Shown piece by piece: positions 1 to 8,399 of a DNA stretch of 28,787 bases; positions within the stretch are counted from its first letter, which is position 1, and every line of letters starts with the position of its first letter. The position numbers were made by a program, and so were the translations under genes. The DNA comes from Paulinella micropora (lineage: Eukaryota > Cercozoa > Imbricatea > Euglyphida): assembly GCA_009731375.1 (NCBI GenBank), contig BJOX01000199.1, positions 613,493 to 642,279 on the forward strand. Direction: 5' to 3'. The notes below the pieces were generated by a model, which searched no databases, was not told where the DNA came from, and saw nothing but the letters and a program-made list of their open reading frames with translations.

Positions 1-319
1 GAAAAGAAAAGAGAGGGGGGGCCGCCGCACATAAACGACTACACCTTTACAATAACATATATACATAACATAACAACATAATATTAATATCACCGCACAA
101 TATATCTAAACAGAAATATTAATTTTAATAACTATAATATAATATTAATACTGAGCAGCTGAATACTAATTTAATATCGATATCTTCCTTAATACGCTCA
201 ACTAGTACTGAATAACTAGGTTTCCACCTTAGATAAAGGTATAACTTACTAGCTATACTTTTCACGTGGACGTTCCCTGAGTCCAATTGTAAAATTGTTC
301 TCTCAATAAAAAAAAATGA
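1..319. other. AT-rich flank, no gene recognised
   Basis: AT-rich, low-complexity DNA. A minus-strand frame stays open from the microsatellite down to about 125, but about half of it is repeat translation (Ser/Leu, Thr/His) and the rest matches no family I know. I do not call a gene here. Confidence 0.5.
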
Positions 320-325
320 ATGAAG

Positions 326-366
326 AAGAAGAGAGAGAGAGCGAGTGTGTGTGTGTGTGTGTGTGT

Positions 367-441
<75 letters not shown>

Positions 442-461
442 AAGAAAGAGAGAGAGAGAGA

Positions 462-497
<36 letters not shown>
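326..497. repeat. Compound GA/GT microsatellite
   Basis: The stretch is almost entirely (GA)n, with a (GT)n block near 346-367 and a second near 462-476, plus a few interruptions (AAAG, GGG). It is open in several frames on both strands (Arg-Glu or Ser-Leu repeats, with Val-Cys or Thr-His in the GT blocks). Those frames are repeat translations, not genes. Confidence 0.95.
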
Positions 498-499
498 CA

Positions 500-1620
500 T
501 ATCATTGAAAGAGACGTCGTTAATTTATACTCTAGCGATGGCGCTTGCCAAAGTTTTCCGGTGGATTGGCAGTTTTCTCGGCTTCACTAGTCAGGTGGCA
601 CCTGCCGTGTGTATTTGACAAATATATACTACGCAGGGAACAGCCGAAAACTAGGAAAAGTGAAAAGTTCCAGGTGAGAAATTACCTGCAACCAGCTTCG
701 AAAAAAACATTGCTTTGTTGGTGTCTCCTTTCGCTAGTTTCGTAGCGTGTTGATAGCGTTGTAGCTTTGAAATATATACAGGTAGTCTATATTCTTCAAT
801 CAATCGAAGATATACTAGATATATTAACTAGATTAAATTCAAGGGTTGATCTAGGCCTAGGACTTTTTTCCAGGTCCACGCAGAGCTCGAAGTACAGGTA
901 CGGCGAGCTTCGATGCAGTCAGGCCTCGAATGTTGGTTTCTGCGGGAGTACTAGTGCCCCAGCCTGAGAGCGGCTATGCAGGAGGCAAATTTTTTTTAAA
1001 GATTCCTTATGAAAATAATGAAAAGTATAGTTACACATGTGTACATTAAATTCTGCTCATATAAATACGTGATTTGACTTGAACATGCCAACGTACTGCT
1101 TCATTTACCACTCCGGATGGTAAAATATCATTTTTGTACTTAATAAAAACATGTACATGTTCACATGAAGAAATATATGACATATTTTTCAAGTTTCAAC
1201 TCGTGCTGAAAAAAACATAGATACAAACAACGATTGTAAAGAAGAAATGAAGGGACTAAAAGCATGACATGATTGTTTGTGCAGGAACTCGTGAGTTAAC
1301 ATTGAAGAAGGTAGCTTGGAAACCAGTCAAGTTGTAAAAGCCAACAGGTGAGGTGCTGCGTAAATAAAACTTCCCATGGGACAAACTCAAAAATCAGAAG
1401 TAGGAATTTCCATGAAACAAAAATATATTATATTTTTGAAGTTTAATGATTACAAAAACTTATCGTGATGACAGGTTGGCAACAATGAACAAAGCTAAAG
1501 AATGTCAGAAAACCTTAAATCTGAACCGAAGACTGGAACAACAATCATCAATGCTGTCGATGTAAACTGAAAAATAACGTGCACTACATTGTATTCTGCT
1601 GGGAGGGAGAAGAAGCACCC
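500..1620. other. Intergenic DNA, possible but unproven 5' exon signals
   Basis: No coding region longer than about 70 codons with a recognisable product is seen. An ATG at 538 in a good initiation context (GCGATGG) opens only 26 codons. Two donor-like sites follow it (CAG then GTGGCA near 595, and CAG then GTGAGA near 673). This could be a first exon beside a GA-rich promoter, but no downstream exon is visible. From about 980 to 1620 the sequence is AT-rich and I see nothing in it. Confidence 0.35.
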
Positions 1621-1626
1621 GACTGA

Positions 1627-2196
1627 ATGTCCTCAGAGAACCGAAGCTGCTATGTGGACGCCCGGGCGCCACGTGCAGCTCTGCGCTCAGGAGGCTTCAA
1701 AGACTGCTACACTGACTCGGAGGCGACAGTAGATGCTGATTCTGTAAATTGGGACACATCACTGTCAGAACTGTCGGAAGTGTCTCCAGCTTTGCTCTGC
1801 GCCATGCAGTCCATGAAGCAAAGATTTGTTGCCTTCGATCTCAAGGTCGAGGTCATGAATGATGCGTTGCCGAAGTTTGCTCAAAACGTGGATCTGTGTC
1901 GTCGACTTAGGTTTTGGACTGGCTGGTGACTGTTCGTGCCGCCATTGAAGACGGACTCGTTGACGATCCAGACGAAAGCGTTGATTTTGCACGTGCGGAG
2001 TCAGGTGTGATTAGTCTCAGTAGTGCATCGATCGTCCTCAATGTCTTCTGGGGATGGACCGCCAGATAGCAAAGCGCATTCATCCCAGAACCGCATTTTG
2101 CCTCGCCTTCGCCGAAGACGCCGCCGAGGTGAGGCACCTGCTTCTGACGGCGAGGACACTAGTAAACGTAGTTATCATACCAACGGATTTTACTAG
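1627..2196 (+). pseudogene. Degraded unrecognised ORF in three overlapping frames
   Basis: A 100-codon frame starts at ATG 1627 and stops at 1929. A second frame is open from 1923 to 2069, and a third (ATG 2041) runs 51 codons to 2196. The overlaps, and the fact that the first and third share a frame, suggest one coding sequence broken by two compensating indels. The product would be acidic and Ser-rich at first (repeated Ser/Glu/Asp), then helical with many charged residues, then very basic (a run of about six Arg) with an acidic end. I do not recognise the family. It lies upstream of the copia-like copy and could be part of another element or of a host exon. Function unknown. Confidence 0.35.
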
Positions 2197-2319
2197 CTTA
2201 CTGTATTAGTACAATTCTCGGGGACATGGTGAAAGCTTGTCTGATCTGATCAAGGACATTGTTCATGACAGTGCGAGAATGTACCCAGCCGGGGCAGCCC
2301 TTGACTGGGATTCGAAAGA

Positions 2320-2440
2320 AGACAGTTCTGATATCTACTTGCGAATTAAAGTGTCGATAGGCATCGTGGCTTCTCTCAGCAAACCGGAGTGTAAAGGTAT
2401 TAAGTCCGTGAGTGACAGGGTAATTACCTAATTAACTGTT
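2320..2440 (+). other. Conserved leader of copia-like copy 1
   Basis: This stretch aligns, with small indels, to the reverse complement of about 9810-9945, just upstream of the gag-like frame of the other copy. Shared landmarks are CAGTTCTG, a TCGTGGCTTCT core, GTCCGTGAGTGAC and TTACCTAAT. Upstream of about 2315 the two copies no longer align, so the conserved segment probably is the end of an LTR and/or the 5' leader. Element ends (TG...CA) and a target-site duplication could not be fixed. The stretch GTTATGAGCC at the start codon resembles the internal initiator-Met-tRNA primer site used by copia-type elements, but this is a guess. Confidence 0.4.
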
Positions 2441-3238
2441 ATGAGCCGCTGGGGAAACGAATTTCGGCACCATGCGATTAGCATGAGACAATTGATGTCT
2501 CACACACCGGTGTTTAGCGGAAACAAAAAGGATTTACAAAGTTGCTATTATCAGATAGAGGAGTATGCCTACGGTATTAGCACAACCCTCGGGGATATGT
2601 TTCATGATGCTTTCCAAGACCATAAAACTGCAAAAACAAAATATGGTTTTGATAGAGACAAGATGAGAAAAGCAGAAGAAATGGAAGAACCGAGAGAACC
2701 ACACGAGGTGGACACACCGGAGGGATCAGACGAAGAAGATGAAACAGAGACACAACAACCACGACAACAGAGACAGAGAGGTAGCCAAACACCACAAGAC
2801 CAGAAGACACAGACAGAGAAACCTGCCAACTGGAAAGACCTCTCAAAGGAAGAGAAGAAAGCTTGGGAGGATAGGGCGAACAGAAAGAAGAAAAGAGCGA
2901 TGACAAGAACCAACAAGGACGTGTACTTGCTAAGAAAGAAGAGATACAGAGAAGAGCAGCAATGTCTGCATCGCTGCAGAATGTTCCAACTTCTCGTTAC
3001 TACAGCATTCTCGGAATCTAAAGTAATTCAATTTCTTCGCAGCAAAAAGGTTCATTGCCCGTTTGAGCAAGTCAGCATTGTCAAAGAAAAATACGGTAAT
3101 CTGAGTGGTGCGGTGAGATATATAGAGGAGAAAGCTTTTAAAGAGATGAGACCGAGACCGACAGAGGATATGGATGAGTATCTAACACAACATCTACTGC
3201 AGAAGAACTGGCTAGGCGCTGAGAGGGAAGCCTTTTGA
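2441..3238 (+). pseudogene. Gag-like ORF of Ty1/copia-type element, copy 1 (N-terminal part)
   Basis: 265 codons from an ATG that is conserved in the inverted second copy. The first 80 or so residues are well ordered and highly conserved (about 88% identical to the copy at 8808-9809). Next comes an acidic/Gln-rich segment near residues 90-130 and a Lys/Glu/Arg-rich helical segment near 130-190. The rest is a more globular half with Cys residues. In the second copy the frame continues about 70 residues further; here a loss of about two bases near 3213 shifts the frame and causes early termination. In LTR elements this region forms the RNA-packaging shell in the cytoplasm. I infer Gag from its position before a zinc knuckle and a copia-type protease, not from a recognised fold. 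Confidence 0.6.
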
Positions 3239-3485
3239 GCCAGAGGAAGCAGTAAATGGGTTGTTAGAGAAGCTAGCAGAGCATGAGGCCTATGGGCCTG
3301 CATACCTCAACGATCATTATAGATTAGCAGCGAGCAGGCCAACCCATGATGATATGGTAGAGTCTGCAAGAGAAATTTACGTGTTGTGGGAAGCAAAGCA
3401 GAAGAGACTCAGGAAGGAACGTAGGAAGGAGAAAGAGAGAAAGAGAGACTCTGAGGGTAAGGGAGCGAATCTACTGCTAGGATAG
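3238..3485 (+). pseudogene. Gag-like C-terminal continuation, copy 1
   Basis: After the frame change near 3213, the sequence homologous to the end of the second copy's gag continues in this frame. Shared peptides include GLLEKLAEHEAYG and EIYVLW followed by a Lys/Arg-rich tail. It ends at a TAG at 3483-3485, and the second copy also ends in a very basic Lys/Arg/Glu tail. The basic tail fits a nucleic-acid-binding Gag end. It is broken from its upstream half, so it is not expressed as a full protein without frame correction. Confidence 0.55.
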
Positions 3486-3567
3486 GGAGAGGGAGGAGTA
3501 AAAGGAGGAAAGAGAGAGAAACATAAGAAATGGACGAAGAACGGGAAAGGGGAAAAGGGCGAAGGTA

Positions 3568-3918
3568 ATGGGAATAGTGATAGTTCAGAGCAGGAATGGT
3601 GGCTCACGGCAACATGCTACAACTGCTACCAAACTGGAGACACTAAGCGTTTTTGCCCGAAACTCAAGTCAAACCCCAAACGAACCAGTTCAAAGTTCTC
3701 TCACTCTAACTCCTCAAAAGAAAAGGAAAGACAAGAATGGCAAGTTTCGAAAGAAAGGAGCCAAAGGAGTTACTCTAATGAGGGGAGAAGTAGGAGAGGA
3801 GGGTGAAGAGGAAGAAGGAGATAAGTCTGAGGGGAAAGACAGCTCTGAAGAGGAAGAGTACGAGCTAGTCATTATGGAGGGTGGAGAGGATGCACTGGAG
3901 GGGAACATTGAAGAATAA
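3568..3918 (+). pseudogene. Zinc-knuckle and acidic region of copia-like copy 1
   Basis: A CCHC-type knuckle lies at 3615-3656 (frame offset from the longest open frame here), reading C-x2-C-x4-D-x4-C. The expected His is Asp, whereas the inverted copy keeps His at 8618-8659. CCHC knuckles in Gag bind genomic RNA. Downstream, from about 3780, a Glu-rich segment is shared with the second copy. Coding is split over at least two frames, so this copy looks decayed or carries assembly indels. The Asp substitution would be expected to weaken zinc binding. Confidence 0.55.
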
Positions 3919-4013
3919 TTGCTCGTGAAGCTGAGCAAGAGGGCGAGGAGGAAAGTGAGCCCCAAACGGAGCAAAGTGACAATAAAACCTTGGAACAACC
4001 CACTAGAGCCCGT

Positions 4014-4373
4014 GGGGGGGGGGGGGGGGGAACTGTCGAGGGCTCCATTGGCTCGAAACACACTCCGAGACAGACCCCNNNNNNNNNNNNNNNNNNNNNN
4101 NNNNNNNNNNNNNNNNNNNNNNNNNNNNNNNNNNNNNNNNNNNNNNNNNNNNNNNNNNNNNNNNNNNNNNNNNNNNNNNNNNNNNNNNNNNNNNNNNNNN
4201 NNNNNNNNNNNNNNNNNNNNNNNNNNNNNNNNNNNNNNNNNNNNNNNNNNNNNNNNNNNNNNNNNNNNNNNNNNNNNNNNNNNNNNNNNNNNNNNNGGGG
4301 GGGGGGGGGTGGGAACTGTCGAGTGCTCCATTGGCTCGAAACACACTCCGAGACAGACCCCACAACCCCCCAC
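4014..4373. other. Assembly gap flanked by G-runs and a duplicated 60-bp segment
   Basis: N runs from 4079 to 4296. A 17-base G-run (4014-4030) precedes the left side and a 13-base G-run (4297-4309) follows the right. The same segment of about 50 bp (starting AACTGTCGAG, ending CAGACCCC) occurs on both sides of the gap. The inverted copy (about 8180-8245) has this segment once, with no G-run and no gap. I read this as a mis-joined or artefactual gap fill, not biology. Confidence 0.75.
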
Positions 4374-4630
4374 AACGCACTCTCACTAGTGCTCAACACC
4401 CCGACACCTCTACAACAACAACTCCTGCCCTCACCACCTCACCACCCACGCAACGCGTGCAACCCTCACCATTGCAACCAAAACCCTCGCAATCAAAAGT
4501 GAAGAGAAACGGAAAGAACAAGAGAAACCGACACCCACACCCCCTCAGAACTCTAGACAGACAAAGAAAGAATCACCACATCCCACTACATCCACTCCTC
4601 AGAGCAACACAACAGGCCCACTAACCATTC
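4331..4630 (+). pseudogene. Pro/Thr-rich linker of copia-like copy 1
   Basis: An open frame after the gap encodes a Pro/Thr/Gln/Asn-rich, low-complexity peptide, then basic residues. The equivalent region on the minus strand (about 7950-8230) is likewise Pro/Thr-rich in a continuous 423-codon frame, so this linker is a family feature. It joins the acidic region to the Cys/His cluster that follows. No fold is recognisable; it is probably a disordered spacer. Confidence 0.45.
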
Positions 4631-4940
4631 GTTGTCAAGGGCTTAACTGGAAGGGAGAGCAGTGTGGGGTTAAGTTTGGACAGGGGGGGAGTTGGGTAAG
4701 GCGGGAGAGGAAGCAAAAAGGCTAGTGTATGCAGATTTGTGCGGGTACCATGCTCGCCAAGACCCTCTATTTCCGTCTATTGACCTATTACAAGACCCTT
4801 CACGTCGCCCACGCCCTTCCCGTGACTTTCCATCAGAGAGTGAAATGATACGAATACAAAGAGAGAGGGAGGGAAAGGGGGCGAGTGCACAGCAAGTTTC
4901 GCTCAAAGATACGGCAAAACCCGGAAGAAAGACTGGCTAA
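4630..4940 (+). pseudogene. Cys/His-cluster domain of copia-like copy 1
   Basis: Cys codons at 4633 and 4663 (C-x9-C), followed by C-x2-H at 4740-4751, give a C-x9-C...C-x2-H pattern like small zinc-binding motifs that read 'C-x-G-x-x-x-x-G-x-x-C...C-x-x-H'. The same residues are kept in the second copy near 7795-7915 on the minus strand. Here a one-base loss near 4690 splits the motif over two frames; in the second copy it is in one frame. It probably binds zinc or nucleic acid. This domain is not a usual part of copia Gag or Pol. Confidence 0.5.
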
Positions 4941-5029
4941 GTTCCGCAAATATCGGGGAAAAAGACAAGCAAAGTGTCGAAAAACCCTGTAAGAAAGTAG
5001 TAAGTTCAGTTTCACGGAATGATGCTGTT

Positions 5030-5665
5030 TTGCCAGGGAATGAGGCAAGGACCGGCGGGACTAGAACTGAAAGGGAGATAGCATTCGATGAGGCTGTTGA
5101 GCATGTAGGAGGGACAAGAGAAGGGAAGTCTTGGCCCCCATCGCTACTGCCACAAGGTCCGTCCCCGTTAGACAGAGTAGGAGATAGTGTAGAATCACAA
5201 GCACAGCAAGCGAGTGACACACACACACACGACACACCTGTGGGGAAGAGCAGTAAAAGAGACACAGAACACGGAAAGGTGATAGGCTTTGAAGACTTAA
5301 AGAGAATAAGTGAACAGCTGAACAACCTGTGTGTAATGGACGATGAGACAGGAGACATTGTGAAAATGACGAAGAAAGAGGGAGAGAGAGTGGCTGAAGC
5401 AGACGGACTGTTGACAGATGTGTTTTGGGCTGTTAACGAAGTATTTCTGAAACATGCAGCAGGCACACCACTGACCACAAGAGAAACAGTCATAGAGAAA
5501 AGAGCAGCAAAGAACACTCAAACTTTAAGTACGAAAGCTAAGGAAAGAGCTAAGTGGTGTGAGTACAGACATAGCGAAGGACATCCAAGACCTGAGAAGA
5601 CTGAAATAGCTAGGTTGCTATATGCACTGACGAAGGGAGCAGAACCGATAATAGTGAAAGAGTGA
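5030..5665 (+). pseudogene. Pre-protease region of copia-like copy 1
   Basis: 211 codons, hydrophilic. The first part is Gly/Arg/Pro/Ser-rich with short Asp/Thr/His tracts. From about residue 85 it becomes a helical, conserved module that includes EQLNNLC, VAEADGLLTDVFW and FLKHAAGTP. The second copy carries the same module and then breaks off just after it (near 7100). The frame ends at a TGA at 5663-5665, and coding resumes at 5666 in another frame. I do not recognise the domain; its position between the zinc knuckle and the protease is unusual for copia elements. Confidence 0.5.
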
Positions 5666-6214
5666 TTGTGTTACGACCCGGACGGCAAAGAGAACGAGTT
5701 TTACTCAGAACTGTTAGCTATAATAGATTATGGGATACTCGACTTAGCCAAGAATCACGACAATCAATTTGCCCTTTCAATAGTGCGATCGATGCCCCAC
5801 TTGATGAAGATATGGCAGGTAGAAGTGAGACGGGGTACGTTGAACGCATATTTGCGTAAGTTACACTCAGGCGATGCACACAAGTTCTTCAGTCCTGAAC
5901 AGGCAGTACAGAGGAAGAAAGAGTTTGATAGGAAGAGACGGGAAATAGACGGACACTCAGACCCAGAGGAGGATGATGAGTATGATCCGGAAAACCTAGA
6001 ACACTCTAGAACCTCAGAAGAGATGAGGGCAGGAATACCCATAAGCTATAGATCGTACTGCGAAGCACGAGAAGAGCTTGACTGGATGTATGAGGAGAGA
6101 TTCGAACGAGAAAGGAAGGACAGGCTCCAGAAGAAGGAGAATGAGGAGGACGAGGAGCAGGATCACAACCTCATGGTAGACGACAGCACGACGGTAGGTC
6201 GAAAAGAAAGATGA
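5666..6214 (+). pseudogene. Charged helical region before the protease, copy 1
   Basis: 182 codons following directly on the previous frame. An N-terminal globular stretch (residues 1-70, with several aromatic and hydrophobic residues) is followed by a strongly charged Glu/Lys/Arg segment likely to form coiled coil, then Asp/Glu-rich residues. It overlaps the protease frame by four bases (ATGA at 6211-6214). No homologous segment remains in the second copy, which is truncated before this point. Function is unknown; it may be the last part of an enlarged Gag. Confidence 0.5.
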
Positions 6215-6540
6215 TAGTACAGGATAGTGGATCGTCAAGAGACATAGCTTGTACACCACACATCTTGCGCAACGTTCGAGAGATAGAACCCGTCAGCTTA
6301 GTAACAGGAAACGGAGAGAGTACAGTGAGAGACATGGGGGAAGCACGATTGACAAGAATCGATGGATCGGGGAATCCAGTTTTGGTAAAGAAAGATATGT
6401 TGTTAGACACTAGGGTACCGGTCAACATCATGTCCACAGGAAACATGGACCACAACCATCATCGGTCTATCATTCACCAGAACGGGCAACTTCTAATCCT
6501 CAAACGCCCCATAATAATAAAAGAAAGTGACGTGACACTA
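6211..6540 (+). pseudogene. Copia-type aspartic protease / pre-integrase fragment
   Basis: About 110 residues from ATG 6211. An early D-S-G-S-S motif (about residue 5) matches the D-S-G-A/S active site of Ty1/copia retropepsins, followed about 20 residues on by a V-T-G-N-G stretch like the V-x-x-G-x-G of that family. Next comes a gag-pre-integrase-like part (residues about 60-110: LLDTRVPVNIMSTG, then G-x-L-x-I-L). Copia proteases cleave Gag-Pol in the virus-like particle. The frame runs on to 6798, but from about 6560 it translates the palindrome array and is not protease. No integrase or RT follows, so the element is cut off here. Confidence 0.6.
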
Positions 6541-6566
6541 CGGGGACACGTACCCGCAAAATTATC

Positions 6567-6867
6567 TGCGATCCGCAACGAGTCGCGGAATATACGGAAA
6601 TTATGTGCGAATCGCAAAATTCGTAGATTTTCGCAAACTTATTTCGAAAAACGCAAAATTAGTTGCGAATCGCAAAATAATTTGCGGATCGCAAATTTAT
6701 TCTGCGATTCGCATAATATTTTGCGAATCGCAGAATGGTTTGTGATTCGCAAAAATAACTGCGATTTGCAACAAATGTGTTGCGATTCGCAAAATTAGTT
6801 GTGAATCGCACAATGTTTTGCGATTCGCAAAGTTAGTTGTGAATCGCACAATATTTTGCGATTCGCA
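6567..6867. repeat. Phased array of 11-bp palindrome TGCGAWTCGCA
   Basis: Eleven consecutive copies start at 6664, 6683, 6703, 6722, 6741, 6760, 6781, 6800, 6819, 6838 and 6857, giving steps of 19, 20, 19, 19, 19, 21, 19, 19, 19, 19. Earlier copies at 6567 and 6606, and decayed ones between (TTTTCGCAAA, TCGAAAAACGCA), keep the same phase, so about 16 units fit. Each site is a dyad about a central A/T, with at most one mismatch in the last eleven. The final four units form a 38-bp dimer repeated twice with two differences (6781-6818, 6819-6856). Spacers are AT-rich, about 8 bp. It lies in the spacer of the inverted copia-like pair. It could be a satellite, a foldback element or a binding-site array. 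Confidence 0.9.
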
Positions 6868-7020
6868 ATTTTTTCTTATTTTTGCAATATATTAAAGGCT
6901 TCCGGTTCCAGTGCTGTTTCAAATCAAATGGAAGATATTTTTTAATTTATGAACTTAAGTATTAAACGTCTACTAACATCAAACCTGCAAGTCAAAGCTA
7001 AGTGTTTTCTGATAACGCAG
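6868..7020. other. Unique AT-rich spacer
   Basis: Between the palindrome array and the truncated end of the second copia-like copy. It is AT-rich with no open frame of note. I see no repeat or known signal in it. Confidence 0.5.
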
Positions 7021-8250
7021 ACTCTCTTGTGATTTGTGGTGTGCCTGCTGCTTCTCTATGACTGTCTCTCTTGTGATTTGTGGTGTGCCTGCTGCATGCT
7101 TTAGAAATACCTCGTTTACAGCCCAAAACACATCTGTCAACAATCCATCTGCCTCGGCTACTCTCTCTCCTTCCTTCTTCGTCATCATCACGACATCTCC
7201 CGTTTCATCGTCCAAAATACACAGGTTGTTCAGCTGTTCACTTATTCTCTTAAAGTCTTCACAGCTTATTACCTTTCCGTGTTCTGTGTCTCTTTTACTG
7301 CTCTTCCCCACAGGTGTTTCGTGTGTGTGTGTGTCGCTCGTCTGCTCTGCTTGTGACTCTACATTGTCTCCTACTCTATCCAAAGGAGACGGACCTTGTG
7401 GTAGTAACGACGGGGGCCAAGACTTTCCCTCTCTCGTCCCTCCTACACGCTCCACAGGCTCAATGTAAGCAGTCTCTCTTTCAGCTCTGGTCCCGCCGGT
7501 CCGTGCCTCCTTTCCTGGCATTATAGCATCATTCCGTGAATCTGTACTAACTCCTTTCTTACCGGGTTTTTCGACACTTTCCTTGTCTTTTTCTCCGATA
7601 TTTGCGGGACTTAGCGAGTTTTTCTTCACGGGTTTTGCCGTATCTTTTTGCGAGATTTGCTGTGCACTCGCCCCCTTTCCCTCCCTCTCTCTCAGTATGC
7701 TCATCATCTCACTCTCTGAAGGATAATCACGGGAAGGACGTGGGCAACGTGAAGGGTCTTGTGCTAGGTCAATGTCAGGAAATAGTGGGTCTTGACGGGC
7801 ATGATAACCACATAAGTCTGCATACACTAGCCTCTTTGCTGCCTCACCTGCCTTGCCCCAACTCCCCCCCTGTCCAAACTTAACTCCACACTGTTCTCCC
7901 TTCCAGTTCAGCCCAGTACAACGAGTGGTTAGTGGGCCTGTGGTGTGGCTCTTAGGAGTGAATGTAGTGGGACGTGGTGTTTCGTTCTTTGTCTGTCTAG
8001 AGTTCTGAGGGGGTGTGGGTGTCGGTTTCTCACTTACTTTCCGTTTCTCTTTCTCTTTCACTTGCGAGGGTTTGGTTGCAATGGTGAGGGTTGCACACGT
8101 TGTGTGTCTTGTGAGGTCGTGAGGGCAGGAGTAGTTGTTGTAGAGTGTTGGGGTGTTGAGCACTAGTGAGAGTGCGGTGTGGGGGGTTGTGGGGTCTGTC
8201 TCGGAGTGTGTTTCGAGCCAATGGAGCACTCGACAGTTCCCTCCTCCCAC
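6979..8250 (-). CDS. Pre-protease polyprotein region of copia-like copy 2
   Basis: 423 open codons, the longest frame of this family in the window. In order: Pro/Thr-rich linker (residues about 20-110); zinc-like C-x9-C...C-x2-H cluster (about 112-152); Arg/Glu/Ser-rich segment; Gly/Pro-rich segment (about 240-310); and the conserved helical module ending near residue 400 (EQLNNLC, VAEADGLLTDVFW, FLKHAAGTP). About the last 20 codons are not homologous to copy 1: they run into the duplicated 30-bp repeat and then unrelated sequence, so the true domain is cut off. Copy 1 carries the same order at 4310-5520 but with frame breaks. Role not known; probably an enlarged Gag. Confidence 0.6.
   Translation of the reverse strand: MGGGNCRVLHWLETHSETDPTTPHTALSLVLNTPTLYNNYSCPHDLTRHTTCATLTIATKPSQVKEKEKRKVSEKPTPTPPQNSRQTKNETPRPTTFTPKSHTTGPLTTRCTGLNWKGEQCGVKFGQGGSWGKAGEAAKRLVYADLCGYHARQDPLFPDIDLAQDPSRCPRPSRDYPSESEMMSILREREGKGASAQQISQKDTAKPVKKNSLSPANIGEKDKESVEKPGKKGVSTDSRNDAIMPGKEARTGGTRAERETAYIEPVERVGGTREGKSWPPSLLPQGPSPLDRVGDNVESQAEQTSDTHTHETPVGKSSKRDTEHGKVISCEDFKRISEQLNNLCILDDETGDVVMMTKKEGERVAEADGLLTDVFWAVNEVFLKHAAGTPQITRETVIEKQQAHHKSQESLRYQKTLSFDLQV
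7022..7095. repeat. 30-bp direct repeat at the truncation point of copy 2
   Basis: A 30-bp sequence (starting CTCTCTTGT, ending GTGCCTGCTGC) occurs at 7022-7051 and again at 7066-7095, period 44 bp. The second occurrence is part of the copia-like coding sequence. The first is an extra copy exactly where homology to the left arm ends, as expected from slipped or end-joining repair at a breakpoint. Confidence 0.75.
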
Positions 8251-8398
8251 GGGCTCTTGTGGGTTGATCTAAGGGTTTGTTCTCACTTTGCTCCTTTGGA
8301 GGCTCACTATCCTCCTCGCCCTCTTGCTCTGCTTCACGAGCAACAATGCTTTCCCCACTTTCTATGTTTCCCTTCATTGCTTCTTCGCTACCCTCCAT
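8030..8398 (-). pseudogene. Acidic Gag segment, copy 2
   Basis: 122 codons overlapping the previous frame in a different phase. The first 60 or so residues are Glu-rich and match the end of the acidic region of copy 1 (3880-4010, including AREAEQEGEE). After the shared segment at about 8180-8245 the true coding frame switches to the 6979-8250 one, so only the N-terminal half of this frame is likely real. The switch probably marks an indel in an originally continuous reading frame. Confidence 0.45.
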
Positions 8399-8399
8399 T

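Noticed and set aside
125-590. Several open frames through the GA/GT microsatellite on both strands
   Set aside because: They translate simple repeats (Arg-Glu, Ser-Leu, Val-Cys) and have no protein-like sequence.
6567-6867. CRISPR-like array
   Set aside because: The repeat is only 11 bp with 8-bp AT-rich spacers that are not unique sequences, and the context is eukaryotic.
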